Assembly (NCBI RefSeq): GCF_003950515.1
Contig: NZ_NGJS01000005.1
Span: 62,001 to 126,000 of the forward strand
Direction: 5' to 3'
Source of the DNA: Vagococcus vulneris
GTDB taxonomy: Bacteria; Bacillota; Bacilli; Lactobacillales; Vagococcaceae
DNA length: 64,000 nt
Made by a program: the position numbers and the translations under genes. The notes under the pieces are model-generated. The model was not told where the DNA came from. It saw nothing but the letters and a program-made list of their open reading frames with translations, and ran no database searches. The stretch's first letter is position 1. Each line of letters begins with the position of its first letter. Shown piece by piece: positions 18,232 to 26,806 of the stretch.

Positions 18232-19289
18232 TTCCTTTCGATTAATTTATAATTTACTCCTGAGTCAATAAAACTGAGTAATGGAAGATCAGTACAACAA
18301 ATTTTACCCATAACATTTACTCTAGGTGATGCTGTTAAATCCTTTTTAACTAATTGAAATTCACCCTGGTATCGACCATATAAATAATTATCTAATGTAA
18401 CAGACCCAATCGAACGCTCAATATTATTTAATTGTGGAATATGTGGAATCTTTTTAAATCGAGCGGACTGACTTCTGATTACATCACGTGAGCTATCAAA
18501 ACGATTCGTGTGAGAACCTAAAACTAAATCAGAGTAACTTGACGTTAACAAATCTACTTCTAGAAGAACTCGCTGATGATAGTAATAATCTTCAAATTGT
18601 TCTATTGTCTTACTTGATAATCCCGAATCACCAACGTACACCTTATCAACATGACACTCTTTTTGTAATTCCAGACAACTAGCTAAAGGATGATTGTTTC
18701 GATGTTTTTCTAAAGTGGGTAACCCTTCATATAATGGTCCGCGTCTATGATTATCGCCTGCAACAAAAGCTACTATTTCTCCATTTAAACTTTTTAGCCA
18801 AGTATTTTTTTTTATAAAATCATGCTTGCCTAAGCCTGTTTCTGGTCTCGGATAGTAATTATGCCAATATTCAATATTATCAAAATCAGCATTATTCTCT
18901 AATAAATATTTATAGTCAGCCTCAGTCATCGTACTTGCATTTAAACCAACTGTAAAAATATGGGATAATTCTGAGATTAAATTTGGTGCGATGCCATAAT
19001 CTATACGCAACCCTGTTAAACCTAATTCTTGTAACGACTGATAATCTTCAATTGTTTTTAAGTTTAACAAATCAATAGTTGTACTTGAAATATCAGCCAT
19101 AAGAGTTAAATTTTCTTTTTTAGTAATATTACCCAATTTTTTCAAACGACTTTTTAAAAATTGAGGGTTATCTTCGGGTATATGTAAAGACGTAAATACA
19201 CCAGAAAAACCACTTTTTTTCATACGATGAATGTACTGTTCCACTGAAACATCAATATCGCTACTTAAAAATATAGAAAACCCGTTCAA
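18228..19289 (-). CDS. mupG: 6-phospho-N-acetylmuramidase (DUF871 family)
   Basis: 353 residues: a TIM-barrel N-terminal part (GFSGVFTSLHIPEDN, LTLMADIS, LRIDYGIAP, FVAGDNHRRGPLYEGLPTLE) and a cyclophilin-like C-terminal domain (LGSHTNRFDSSRDVIRSQ). DUF871 member MupG of Staphylococcus aureus splits MurNAc 6-phosphate-GlcNAc inside the cell, supplying MurQ substrate. First gene of the operon and the one next to the promoter with the operator-like palindrome. Confidence 0.93.
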   Translation of the reverse strand: MNGFSIFLSSDIDVSVEQYIHRMKKSGFSGVFTSLHIPEDNPQFLKSRLKKLGNITKKENLTLMADISSTTIDLLNLKTIEDYQSLQELGLTGLRIDYGIAPNLISELSHIFTVGLNASTMTEADYKYLLENNADFDNIEYWHNYYPRPETGLGKHDFIKKNTWLKSLNGEIVAFVAGDNHRRGPLYEGLPTLEKHRNNHPLASCLELQKECHVDKVYVGDSGLSSKTIEQFEDYYYHQRVLLEVDLLTSSYSDLVLGSHTNRFDSSRDVIRSQSARFKKIPHIPQLNNIERSIGSVTLDNYLYGRYQGEFQLVKKDLTASPRVNVMGKICCTDLPLLSFIDSGVNYKLIERK

Positions 19290-19322
19290 AATTATCTACC
19301 TCCTAACAATGAATTCGATTTC

Positions 19323-19350
19323 ATTATACAATAATTGAAATATATTTCAA
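19323..19350 (-). promoter_or_regulatory. Promoter of the mup/mur operon with palindromic operator
   Basis: On the minus strand TTGAAA (19350-19345) and TATAAT (19328-19323) are 16 nt apart. A perfect 16-bp palindrome TTGAAATATATTTCAA (19335-19350) covers the -35 and the upstream half of the spacer. A second, looser dyad GAAAT-TT-ATTTC lies 28-55 bp upstream (19378-19389). The arrangement fits repression by MurR, which is encoded by the last gene. Confidence 0.7.
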
Positions 19351-19389
19351 GTTTTATTATTAAAAAATTAAAATAGGAAATTTATTTCA

Positions 19390-19647
19390 ATGGAATTTAA
19401 TTAATAAAATGAAGAAATTTTCAAACTTTCTTGCGTACTAAGTCGACTTTAAATATTGGACTATGAGGAAAAAATCCGATCAGAAGTATACCTTAAAAAA
19501 GGACATCTGCAGATAACGCTCGACTAGAATCATTTCACCCCAACATCTGAAACGTTCGCATCATATCCATCTAGAGCTTGACAGCTCAATTGAAACTGTC
19601 AAAATTTCATCAACACCTCAATTATTATAATAAAGAGATAATTCAAC
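19390..19647. other. Intergenic stretch with a possible IS30-like scrap
   Basis: About 260 bp, visibly less AT-rich than its flanks. On the plus strand near 19455-19520 one frame reads LDYEEKIRSEVYLKKGH before a stop, resembling the N-terminal helix-turn-helix of IS30-type transposases. A perfect 7-bp inverted repeat TTGACAG / CTGTCAA (19578-19584, 19596-19602) is also present. Neither is enough to name an element. Confidence 0.25.
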
Positions 19648-19695
19648 AAAAATACGATTACACATCTCCAATTGGCCATCAGAGATAAGTAATCG
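19648..19695 (-). terminator. Terminator of thrS
   Basis: CGATTAC..ATCTC (19655-19668) pairs with GAGAT..GTAATCG (19682-19695) around a 13-nt loop. On the minus strand the stem is followed by TATTTTTG. It lies about 75 bp after the thrS stop. Confidence 0.75.
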
Positions 19696-19767
19696 CATAG
19701 GTGTTTTTATATTTGTCTATTTAAAGGGTTCAATCTTAGTACTTCTTATCCTATTTTTTTTATAGTC

Positions 19768-21711
19768 TTATTGGCGGCTAAAATTAGCAACATCAGCAAC
19801 AACTGCATCAACAAACATGTCGATGCCCATTGTTTCAGTCTCTTTACTACCGTAACGGCGGACATTTACTTCGCCGCTTTCCATTTCTTTGTCACCGACG
19901 ACAACTTGATATGGAATTTTTTGAGTTTGAGATTCACGAATCTTGTAACCCATTTTTTCATTACGAACATCGACTTCAAAACGAAGTCCTTTCGCATCCA
20001 ACTTTTCTTTCAATTCATACGCATAATCGCTATGTAAATCTAAATTAACCGGAATAATTGTTCCTTGAACAGGTGCCAACCAAGTTGGGAATGCACCCTT
20101 ATGTACTTCTGTTAAGTAAGCAACAAAGCGTTCCATTGTTGAGACAATACCACGGTGAATAACAACTGGACGATGTGTATTTTCACCGTCTTCACCAACG
20201 TAAGTCAATTCAAAACGTTCTGGTAATAAGAAGTCTAATTGAATAGTTGAAAGTGTTTCTTCAAGTCCCATAGCAGTTTTTACTTGAACGTCTAATTTAG
20301 GTCCGTAAAAGGCTGCTTCACCTTCAGCTTCAAAGTAATCTAAGTCTAATTCATCCATTGCAGCTTTCAGCATCACTTGTGCTTTTTCCCACATTTCGTC
20401 ATTATCAAAGTATTTCTTAGTATTGTTTGGGTCGCGATAGCTTAAACGGAAACGATAGTCTGTGACGTTAAAGTCTTTATAAACAGCCACCATTAATTCT
20501 AAAGTACGTTTAAATTCATCTTTAATTTGGTCAGGGCGAACAAATGTGTGACCATCATTTAATGTCATTTCACGGACACGTTGTAAGCCTGATAAAGCGC
20601 CGCTTTTTTCATAACGGTGCATCATACCTAATTCAGCAATCCGAATCGGTAATTCACGATAACTGTGAATATCATTTTTATAAACCATCATGTGATGCGG
20701 ACAGTTCATCGGACGTAATACTAACATTTCACCGTCACCCATATCCATTGGCGGGAACATGTCATCATGGTAGTGATCCCAATGTCCAGAAGTCTTATAC
20801 AATTCAACGTCTGCCATAATCGGTGTGTAAACGTGCAAGTAGCCTAAACTAATTTCCTTATCAACGATGTAACGCTCCACAATACGACGAATTGTCGCAC
20901 CTTTTGGCAACCAGAAAGGCAAGCCTGACCCAACCTCTGGGCTGACCATGAATAAATCAAGTTCTTTACCTAATTTACGGTGATCACGTTCTTTGGCTTC
21001 TTCACGCATTTTCAAATAGTTTTTTAAATCTTTTTTATCAAAAAATGCTGTTCCATAAACACGCTGCATCATGTGATTATTTGAATCTCCGCGCCAGTAT
21101 GCACCTGCAACAGATAAAAGTTTAAAAATTTGAATACGGCCTGTTGAAGGAACGTGAACACCGCGGCATAAATCAATAAAATCACCCTGATCATAAACTG
21201 TGATGACTTCACCTTCTGGTAATTCATTGATTAATTCAACTTTATAGGGATCTTCTTTAAATAATTCCAACGCTTCAGCACGTGATACTTCACGACGCAC
21301 AATCGGATTATTTTCTTTAACAATTTTCATCATTTCCTCTTCAATTTTAGGAAGGTCTTCTTCAGTAATTGGGTGTTCACCATTATCAGTATCATAGTAA
21401 AAACCATTTTCAATTGCTGGACCGACACCAAAATGAATGTGTGGGTATAAGCGACGCATAGCATTAGCCATTAAATGTGCAGATGAGTGACGTAAAATTT
21501 GTAATGCATCTTCATGATCTGGTGTGACGATTTCTAAACTTCCATCTTCGACAATCGGTTGATTTAGATCAATTAATTCACCATTTAATTTACCTGCTAA
21601 AGCTTTTTTAGCTAGACTATTGCTGATACTTGCAGCAATTTCGTTTGTTGTCGTATTAGCAGAAAACTCCTTGACTGCGCCATCTGGAAAAGTAATTTTA
21701 ATTTCTGACAT
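19768..21711 (-). CDS. thrS: Threonyl-tRNA synthetase
   Basis: 647 residues: TGS domain (1-62), editing domain with [14 protein letters not shown] (about 74-85), class II core with motif 2 and the zinc-site [13 protein letters not shown], motif 3 [11 protein letters not shown], and anticodon-binding domain (about 540-647). It charges tRNA-Thr in the cytosol. Start ATG 21711 has AGGAGG. A T-box leader upstream indicates induction by uncharged tRNA-Thr. Confidence 0.98.
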   Translation of the reverse strand: MSEIKITFPDGAVKEFSANTTTNEIAASISNSLAKKALAGKLNGELIDLNQPIVEDGSLEIVTPDHEDALQILRHSSAHLMANAMRRLYPHIHFGVGPAIENGFYYDTDNGEHPITEEDLPKIEEEMMKIVKENNPIVRREVSRAEALELFKEDPYKVELINELPEGEVITVYDQGDFIDLCRGVHVPSTGRIQIFKLLSVAGAYWRGDSNNHMMQRVYGTAFFDKKDLKNYLKMREEAKERDHRKLGKELDLFMVSPEVGSGLPFWLPKGATIRRIVERYIVDKEISLGYLHVYTPIMADVELYKTSGHWDHYHDDMFPPMDMGDGEMLVLRPMNCPHHMMVYKNDIHSYRELPIRIAELGMMHRYEKSGALSGLQRVREMTLNDGHTFVRPDQIKDEFKRTLELMVAVYKDFNVTDYRFRLSYRDPNNTKKYFDNDEMWEKAQVMLKAAMDELDLDYFEAEGEAAFYGPKLDVQVKTAMGLEETLSTIQLDFLLPERFELTYVGEDGENTHRPVVIHRGIVSTMERFVAYLTEVHKGAFPTWLAPVQGTIIPVNLDLHSDYAYELKEKLDAKGLRFEVDVRNEKMGYKIRESQTQKIPYQVVVGDKEMESGEVNVRRYGSKETETMGIDMFVDAVVADVANFSRQ

Positions 21712-21744
21712 GTTTCATATCCTCCTAAAATATTTTTAAGCAAT

Positions 21745-21960
21745 AAAAAAAGCCTAGCAAGTCATTGACTTACTAGGACGAATTTATCGTGGTTCCACCT
21801 AATTTTTAAAGCCTGCGAACTCGCAAACTTTCTCTTGCGTTATAACGTGACGATCGGTTTAATTTCAATTAAACATTCAAAAGCGGTAACTGATTAGTCA
21901 AATATAAGAAACTCTCAATCTAGGTTTCTCTCCCTGTTAAATTGATTGTAATCAATCATG
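21745..21960 (-). promoter_or_regulatory. T-box riboswitch, threonine-responsive
   Basis: On the minus strand the T-box sequence AGGTGGAACCACG is at 21800-21788. The terminator follows: CCTAG.AAGTCA (21753-21764) pairs with TGACTT.CTAGG (21766-21777) and ends in T7. Upstream lies stem I with an AGGGAGAGAAACC region. The likely specifier is ACC (21887-21885) in GTTACCGC, matching threonine. Uncharged tRNA-Thr would stabilise the antiterminator and permit thrS transcription. Confidence 0.9.
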
Positions 21961-22175
21961 TCTTTTTCATAAATTTAATATATTATTCTATGCTATTATT
22001 TAATCACTATATCTTAAATAAATCAAGGTTATTTTACATTTTAATTTTTTAATAGATCAGTAAACTTCATAGATTCATGATCAAATCAGAAAAAAGATGT
22101 TCCCTCTCTCATGTGACTTTTACATTAAATAGCGATACAATCATAATAACTAAATTGAAAGCAGGGATATTAATT

Positions 22176-22961
22176 ATGAAAATTGGTATTTTTGGTGCCG
22201 GTCACATGGGCGGCGCAATGATTAAAGGATGGATTAACTCAAAACAATTTGACCCAAGTGATATTGTCGTGAAAGGCGGCAGCCATAAAACGGCAAATGA
22301 ACTTCAGAAAAAATTAGGATTTACATTGACGGATAGTATTAAAGACTTTTTGCGCTGCGATATTATTTATATTGCAGTCAACCCTTCAATTGTCATGACA
22401 GTTATTACCGATTTATTACCGATTGTTAAAGAAAAACAAATCCCAATAGTTTCGATATCTGCTGGTGTAACTCTTGCAGAAATGTCCGTTGTCCTCGGTC
22501 CAGATTATCCCTTGGCTCATGCAATACCGAATACACCAGTGCAAATCAACAAAGGAACAATCGGTATCTCTTATCAAAATCAACTAGTTGATAATGCAAG
22601 AAACCTTATCGATATGAGTTTTAATTATCTAGGAAAAACGATTGAAACTAACGAAGATCTACTGGGTATTTTTGGTACGTTAGCTGGCTGTGGACCCGCT
22701 TTTGTAGATGTTTTTATGGAAGCCCTCGCTGACGGTGCTGTTCTTCATGGAATGGATCGCAAGACGGCTTATGAAGTTACAGCAAGAATGGTCAGCAGTA
22801 CCGCAGAATTAATGATAGCTACTAGTAAACATCCTGGTGAACTAAAAGATCAAGTCACTTCGCCTGGAGGAACTACAATTAAAGGTGTGACAGCTTTAGA
22901 AAAAAACGGCTTCCGTTTTGCAGCAATTGATGCTATCGATACTATAATGAAAACTGATTAA
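22176..22961 (+). CDS. proC: Pyrroline-5-carboxylate reductase
   Basis: 261 residues from ATG 22176. The NAD(P)-binding Rossmann start MKIGIFGAGHMGGAMIKGW fixes the N-terminus; 33 upstream in-frame codons are not part of the family. Later motifs are MPNTP-like HAIPNTPVQINKG, GCGPAFVDVFMEALADGAV and the ProC signature QVTSPGGTTIKGVTALE. It makes proline from pyrroline-5-carboxylate. The ribosome binding site GCAGGGAT is modest. No other proline genes are adjacent. Confidence 0.96.
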   Translation: MKIGIFGAGHMGGAMIKGWINSKQFDPSDIVVKGGSHKTANELQKKLGFTLTDSIKDFLRCDIIYIAVNPSIVMTVITDLLPIVKEKQIPIVSISAGVTLAEMSVVLGPDYPLAHAIPNTPVQINKGTIGISYQNQLVDNARNLIDMSFNYLGKTIETNEDLLGIFGTLAGCGPAFVDVFMEALADGAVLHGMDRKTAYEVTARMVSSTAELMIATSKHPGELKDQVTSPGGTTIKGVTALEKNGFRFAAIDAIDTIMKTD

Positions 22962-22977
22962 ACAATTTTATACATAA

Positions 22978-23012
22978 ATAGGCAGACAGCAAATAAATTG
23001 CTGCCTGCCTAT
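22978..23012. terminator. Terminator-like hairpin between convergent genes
   Basis: ATAGGCAG.CAGCAA (22978-22992) pairs with TTGCTG.CTGCCTAT (22998-23012), one mismatch, 5-nt loop. U-runs are weak on both sides, so efficiency is uncertain. Confidence 0.6.
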
Positions 23013-23023
23013 ATTATGAATGG

Positions 23024-24190
23024 TTATTCTTGTATACTATCTTTTTTTAATTGGTGTTTTGATATTGCATGTTTCAACAAAATCGGGGCAATAATAGTTG
23101 TAAGAATAATAACTAAAACTAACGCAGCATACATAGTTTGGTCAATAAATTTATCCTCCAAACCTAAAGCAATTAAAATCAGTGCCATTTCACCTCGAGA
23201 AACAAGACTAGCCCCAATAATCGAACTGCTGCTGTTATCAAAATCATCTAATTTTCCGCCAATAAACCCACCGATATACTTTGATAAAACGGCTAATATA
23301 CTAAAGACAATAATCAGTAATATACTTGATTCAAGACCATCTAAGATTAAATTTAATCCAATGCTAACAAAAAAGACAGGCGCAAACATCGCTAATGTGA
23401 TACTCGTCACCTTGCGTTCAACATACTCTGCAAAAGGTGTCTGTGATATTAAAATACCCGCAAAGAATGCACCTATAATATCAGACATACCAATAAACTG
23501 GGCAAAATAACTTAAGAAGAAAACAAGAATCAATGAAAATGCCACATTTTTTTCAGGTACACTTACATAATTTAAAAGTTTAACCAGTCTCGGCATAAGA
23601 AACTTACCGAATAAAATGATAAGTACGAAAAACACAACATTTTTAAGCAAGAACGGAATGATGTCGGCTGTTGTTGTTTCAGGATTAACCAAGTTTAAAA
23701 TCATATTTAATAAGATGACAACAATGATGTCATCTAAAATAGCAGCACCTATAATTACCGATCCTTCTTTAGTCTGCATAAAATTTAATTCTTTTAATAC
23801 TTGTATAGTGATACTTAATGACGTTGCCCCAAAAATCAGACCAATAAACAACGAGGTCTCCGTCGCGTAACCAAAGAAATGAGACGTAATAAAAAAAGTA
23901 ATAAAGGGCACTAATACGCCCAATAATCCAGTAATCAAAGAAGGTTTAAAGTGTTTTTTTAAAATAGTTAGATCACTTTCGACACCGGCAATAAACATCA
24001 ACAATATCACGCCCAAATGTGATAATAATTCAATTGAAAAATCATTTTGAATAATATTTAAAACAGAGGGACCGATAATAATACCCATAATCAAGCTACC
24101 GACAACTGATGGCAAACCCAATTTTAAAGCAACACTATCGGCGACCTTTGTAAATAAAATAATCAAAGCTAAAGTTAATAAAATATCCAT
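23024..24190 (-). CDS. Na+/H+ antiporter, CPA2/NapA family
   Basis: 388 residues with about twelve membrane helices. Seen are GLPSVVGSLIMGIIIGPSVL, the electrogenic double aspartate in GAAILDDIIVVILL, and FAGILISQTPFAEYVERKV, as in NapA of Enterococcus hirae. There is no C-terminal TrkA-N domain, unlike KefB. It would expel Na+ or K+ in exchange for protons. ATG 24190 follows AAGGGACG. It is divergent from a second antiporter of a different family. Confidence 0.9.
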   Translation of the reverse strand: MDILLTLALIILFTKVADSVALKLGLPSVVGSLIMGIIIGPSVLNIIQNDFSIELLSHLGVILLMFIAGVESDLTILKKHFKPSLITGLLGVLVPFITFFITSHFFGYATETSLFIGLIFGATSLSITIQVLKELNFMQTKEGSVIIGAAILDDIIVVILLNMILNLVNPETTTADIIPFLLKNVVFFVLIILFGKFLMPRLVKLLNYVSVPEKNVAFSLILVFFLSYFAQFIGMSDIIGAFFAGILISQTPFAEYVERKVTSITLAMFAPVFFVSIGLNLILDGLESSILLIIVFSILAVLSKYIGGFIGGKLDDFDNSSSSIIGASLVSRGEMALILIALGLEDKFIDQTMYAALVLVIILTTIIAPILLKHAISKHQLKKDSIQE

Positions 24191-24213
24191 AAAAACGTCC
24201 CTTCATATATTCG

Positions 24214-24251
24214 GTTATCTATAACTACATACAACATTTCGATTAGATAAC
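24214..24251. repeat. Inverted repeat TTATCTA / TAGATAA upstream of napA-type gene
   Basis: Arms GTTATCTA (24214-24221) and TAGATAAC (24244-24251) are perfect and 22 bp apart, 24-61 bp before the antiporter start codon. The same TTATCTA / TAGATAA core recurs upstream of the divergent antiporter. It may be an operator or a leader hairpin. Confidence 0.45.
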
Positions 24252-24641
24252 GAAAACACCCCCCCTTACTTAGATTTCCTACACTTCTACCTTTTATTTT
24301 ATATGATATTTATTATAATTACAATTTTCAATTAACCTATTTTTTTATATATAACAAACTATATAAGTAAAGGATTTTAAACATTATTTTAAATTTTTCA
24401 AAAAATAATAATCATTGTTATTTTTATGTTTTTAATGTTATTTAAAGTATATTTATAACTCATTTTTTATAAATAAGACTATCAAACTACAAAACACGTT
24501 TTTTTTTAATTATCTAAACTAGTCGAACATAGATAATTAAAAAACAAAAAAAAAAATTCAATTTTCACGAAAAATGAACTAATTTTATGAATTAAAACTG
24601 TTTTCACGTTATAATAAAGAAGAAAAGAAATGGAGGTATTT
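24252..24641. other. Long AT-rich divergent intergenic region
   Basis: About 390 bp between two antiporter genes, with C7 near 24262 and very AT-rich DNA. A TATAAT at 24610-24615 is a likely -10 for the rightward antiporter, but no good -35 is seen. No gene is apparent. Confidence 0.45.
24502..24544. repeat. 15-bp perfect inverted repeat upstream of CPA1 antiporter
   Basis: Arms TTTTTTAATTATCTA (24502-24516) and its complement (24530-24544) flank a 13-nt loop. As RNA on either strand the stem is not followed by a U-run, so a classical terminator is unlikely. The core TTATCTA / TAGATAA matches the dyad near the other antiporter. Confidence 0.6.
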
Positions 24642-26759
24642 ATGGCACTATTAGAATCTATAATCTTGCTAATTATTTTAGTCGTTGTCTCTAACATAAT
24701 TAGTCACTATCTTGTCGTCATCCCAACAGCTATTATCCAAATTGCTTTAGGTATTGTAGCTGCTATTTTCCTAGATGTTAATATTCATTTAGAAACTGAT
24801 TGGTTTATGTTGCTTTTTATCGCACCACTTTTATACAGTGATGCTAAACATTTCCCGAAAAAAGATTTATGGGAATTGCGAGCACCGATTTTTGCCAACG
24901 CTATTTGGCTAGTCCTGCTTACCACACTACTTGGAGGAGTGCTTATCCACTTATTAATCCCACCGGTTTCTTTATCACTGGCATTTGCCCTTGCAGCTGT
25001 TTTATCACCGACGGACCCTGTAGCTGTACAAGGGATAGCAGAACAAGTTAAATTACCAAAACGGTTGTTAAACTTAGTTAATGGTGAAAGTCTAATTAAT
25101 GATGCCAGTGGTCTGATTGTTTTCAAATACGCATTAGCAGCATTTTTGACCGGTCAGTTTTCTTTACGAACTGCGACAACCGATTTTCTTTATCTTTGTA
25201 TTGCTGCAGTTATTGTCGGTATAGTTGGCTCAAAAATAATGTACGTTATCGAAGGCACTCTACTACGTCAAGGAATTCAAGACACAATCCTGCACACGTC
25301 ACTCCAAATTTTGACACCTTTTATCATTTTTATCGCGGCAGAATCAGTTCATGCTTCTGGTGTTATTGCTGTCGTTGTTTCAGGTGTGATGTCAATTCAA
25401 CAAGAGCCACTTTATCGCAGCCAGTTATCTGAAATTCAACTAGTTACATCCAACTTGTGGGATATAATTATCTACTTATTAAATGGCGTCATTTTCTTAA
25501 TTTTAGGATCAACATTACCCAAAGCCATGCACTCTGCAATTATTAATCCCGCTGTTAATAACTACAATTTAATTTTATACGTCATTATTATTTGGTTGAT
25601 TTTACTGCTGATTCGGACTTTCTGGTCTTATGGATACATGTGGTACAACTATATTAAGGTCAGAAAACATGATTTATCAAAACCTAAATTTAAAACAGCT
25701 CTGTTAACTGGATTAACAGGTGTAAGAGGTGCTATCACTATGGTAATGGTCTTATCTATTCCATTTTATTTACCAAATGGCGACTTATTCAAAGAAAGAT
25801 ATTTAATTATCTTTCTCGCTGGAGGTGTTATTGTAACCAGTTTGTTAGGTGCAATGATTACCCTTCCTATTATGACAAAAGGAAAAAAACGCCTGATTCT
25901 AGCACATGTTGATAATAACTCTACTGATGATAATACCGTCCAATCTGTCCTGGATGTCGCTGAAAATCAATTAGAAAACTTAACTGAAATTGAAGCAAAA
26001 ACACTCATGACTAAACGAGCTATCAAAGTTCTTGAAAGTGAAAGAAATGATGACAATCATTTTGTGGTAACCGAACTTTTAGATGATTTAGATAAACAAT
26101 TAAAATATCTCTATTTAACGAATGAGAAAACATCGAATGACTATTATCATGATATTGAAGTAAATTATTTAAAAATTGCTGTTAACGCCGAATTTCAAGC
26201 TGTTCTTGAGTTAGACAAGATGAACGCTGTCAGTAATCAACTAATTAAAAATTACTTAAAAATGCTGACATATAAGAAAAAATCCCATTCTACAAATATA
26301 AGAATTGTTTTCAAGCAAGCTGTATATAGGACAAAACGAATTACTAAACGTATTATTTTCCACAACATTCTTAAACAAAAATTTTCTGAAAAGGACCGAA
26401 AACAGGAAATTTTTCTATTAGAAAAAACAAGCGCTGAACGGGCTGTAGCAGCATTACAGGATGAGTGCGATAATATTCCGCTTAGTGACGAAAACTACCA
26501 ATTGAAGATGAGTATTATTAATCAAATCTCATTAGAGTATCAATATAAAATTGAACGAATTAACTATGTTCAAAGTGACAATCACAGTGATTATCAGCTG
26601 CTCCATCGTGAATTTTATCTAAAAACATTAGATGCAGAACGAGCAGTTATTCAAAAATTACTAGAAAAAGGACGTATTTCTACCGTTTTAGCTAGCCAAT
26701 TACGACAAACAGTTAATTATAATGAAACAACATTTTTACAAGGAAACTTGGAAGACTAA
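24642..26759 (+). CDS. Na+/H+ antiporter, CPA1 (NhaP-like) with long cytosolic tail
   Basis: 705 residues from ATG 24642 (TGGAGG upstream). About twelve helices in the first ~400 residues carry AAVLSPTDPVAVQGIAE, NGESLINDASGLIVFKYALA and TGLTGVRGAITMVM, the CPA1 core motifs. The last ~290 residues are a charged, helical cytosolic domain, probably regulatory. It should exchange Na+ (or K+) for H+. It ends in the shared terminator with ftsK, and both reading frames end Glu-Asp-stop. Confidence 0.92.
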   Translation: MALLESIILLIILVVVSNIISHYLVVIPTAIIQIALGIVAAIFLDVNIHLETDWFMLLFIAPLLYSDAKHFPKKDLWELRAPIFANAIWLVLLTTLLGGVLIHLLIPPVSLSLAFALAAVLSPTDPVAVQGIAEQVKLPKRLLNLVNGESLINDASGLIVFKYALAAFLTGQFSLRTATTDFLYLCIAAVIVGIVGSKIMYVIEGTLLRQGIQDTILHTSLQILTPFIIFIAAESVHASGVIAVVVSGVMSIQQEPLYRSQLSEIQLVTSNLWDIIIYLLNGVIFLILGSTLPKAMHSAIINPAVNNYNLILYVIIIWLILLLIRTFWSYGYMWYNYIKVRKHDLSKPKFKTALLTGLTGVRGAITMVMVLSIPFYLPNGDLFKERYLIIFLAGGVIVTSLLGAMITLPIMTKGKKRLILAHVDNNSTDDNTVQSVLDVAENQLENLTEIEAKTLMTKRAIKVLESERNDDNHFVVTELLDDLDKQLKYLYLTNEKTSNDYYHDIEVNYLKIAVNAEFQAVLELDKMNAVSNQLIKNYLKMLTYKKKSHSTNIRIVFKQAVYRTKRITKRIIFHNILKQKFSEKDRKQEIFLLEKTSAERAVAALQDECDNIPLSDENYQLKMSIINQISLEYQYKIERINYVQSDNHSDYQLLHREFYLKTLDAERAVIQKLLEKGRISTVLASQLRQTVNYNETTFLQGNLED

Positions 26760-26806
26760 AAAAAAAGATATTCCCAAAACGGAATATCTCTTTTTTAGTC
26801 TTCCTG
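26749..26806. terminator. Long bidirectional terminator spanning two stop codons
   Basis: GGAAGACTAAAAAA...GATATTCC pairs with GGAATATC..TTTTTTAGTCTTCC. The inner 8-bp stem is perfect, flanked by A/T runs, and the outer GGAAGACTAA / TTAGTCTTCC arms are the last codons of the two convergent genes. Confidence 0.88.

Noticed and set aside
23024-24190. KefB-type potassium efflux system
   Set aside because: The protein lacks the C-terminal TrkA-N domain and no KefG-like partner is adjacent; the double-Asp motif fits NapA better.
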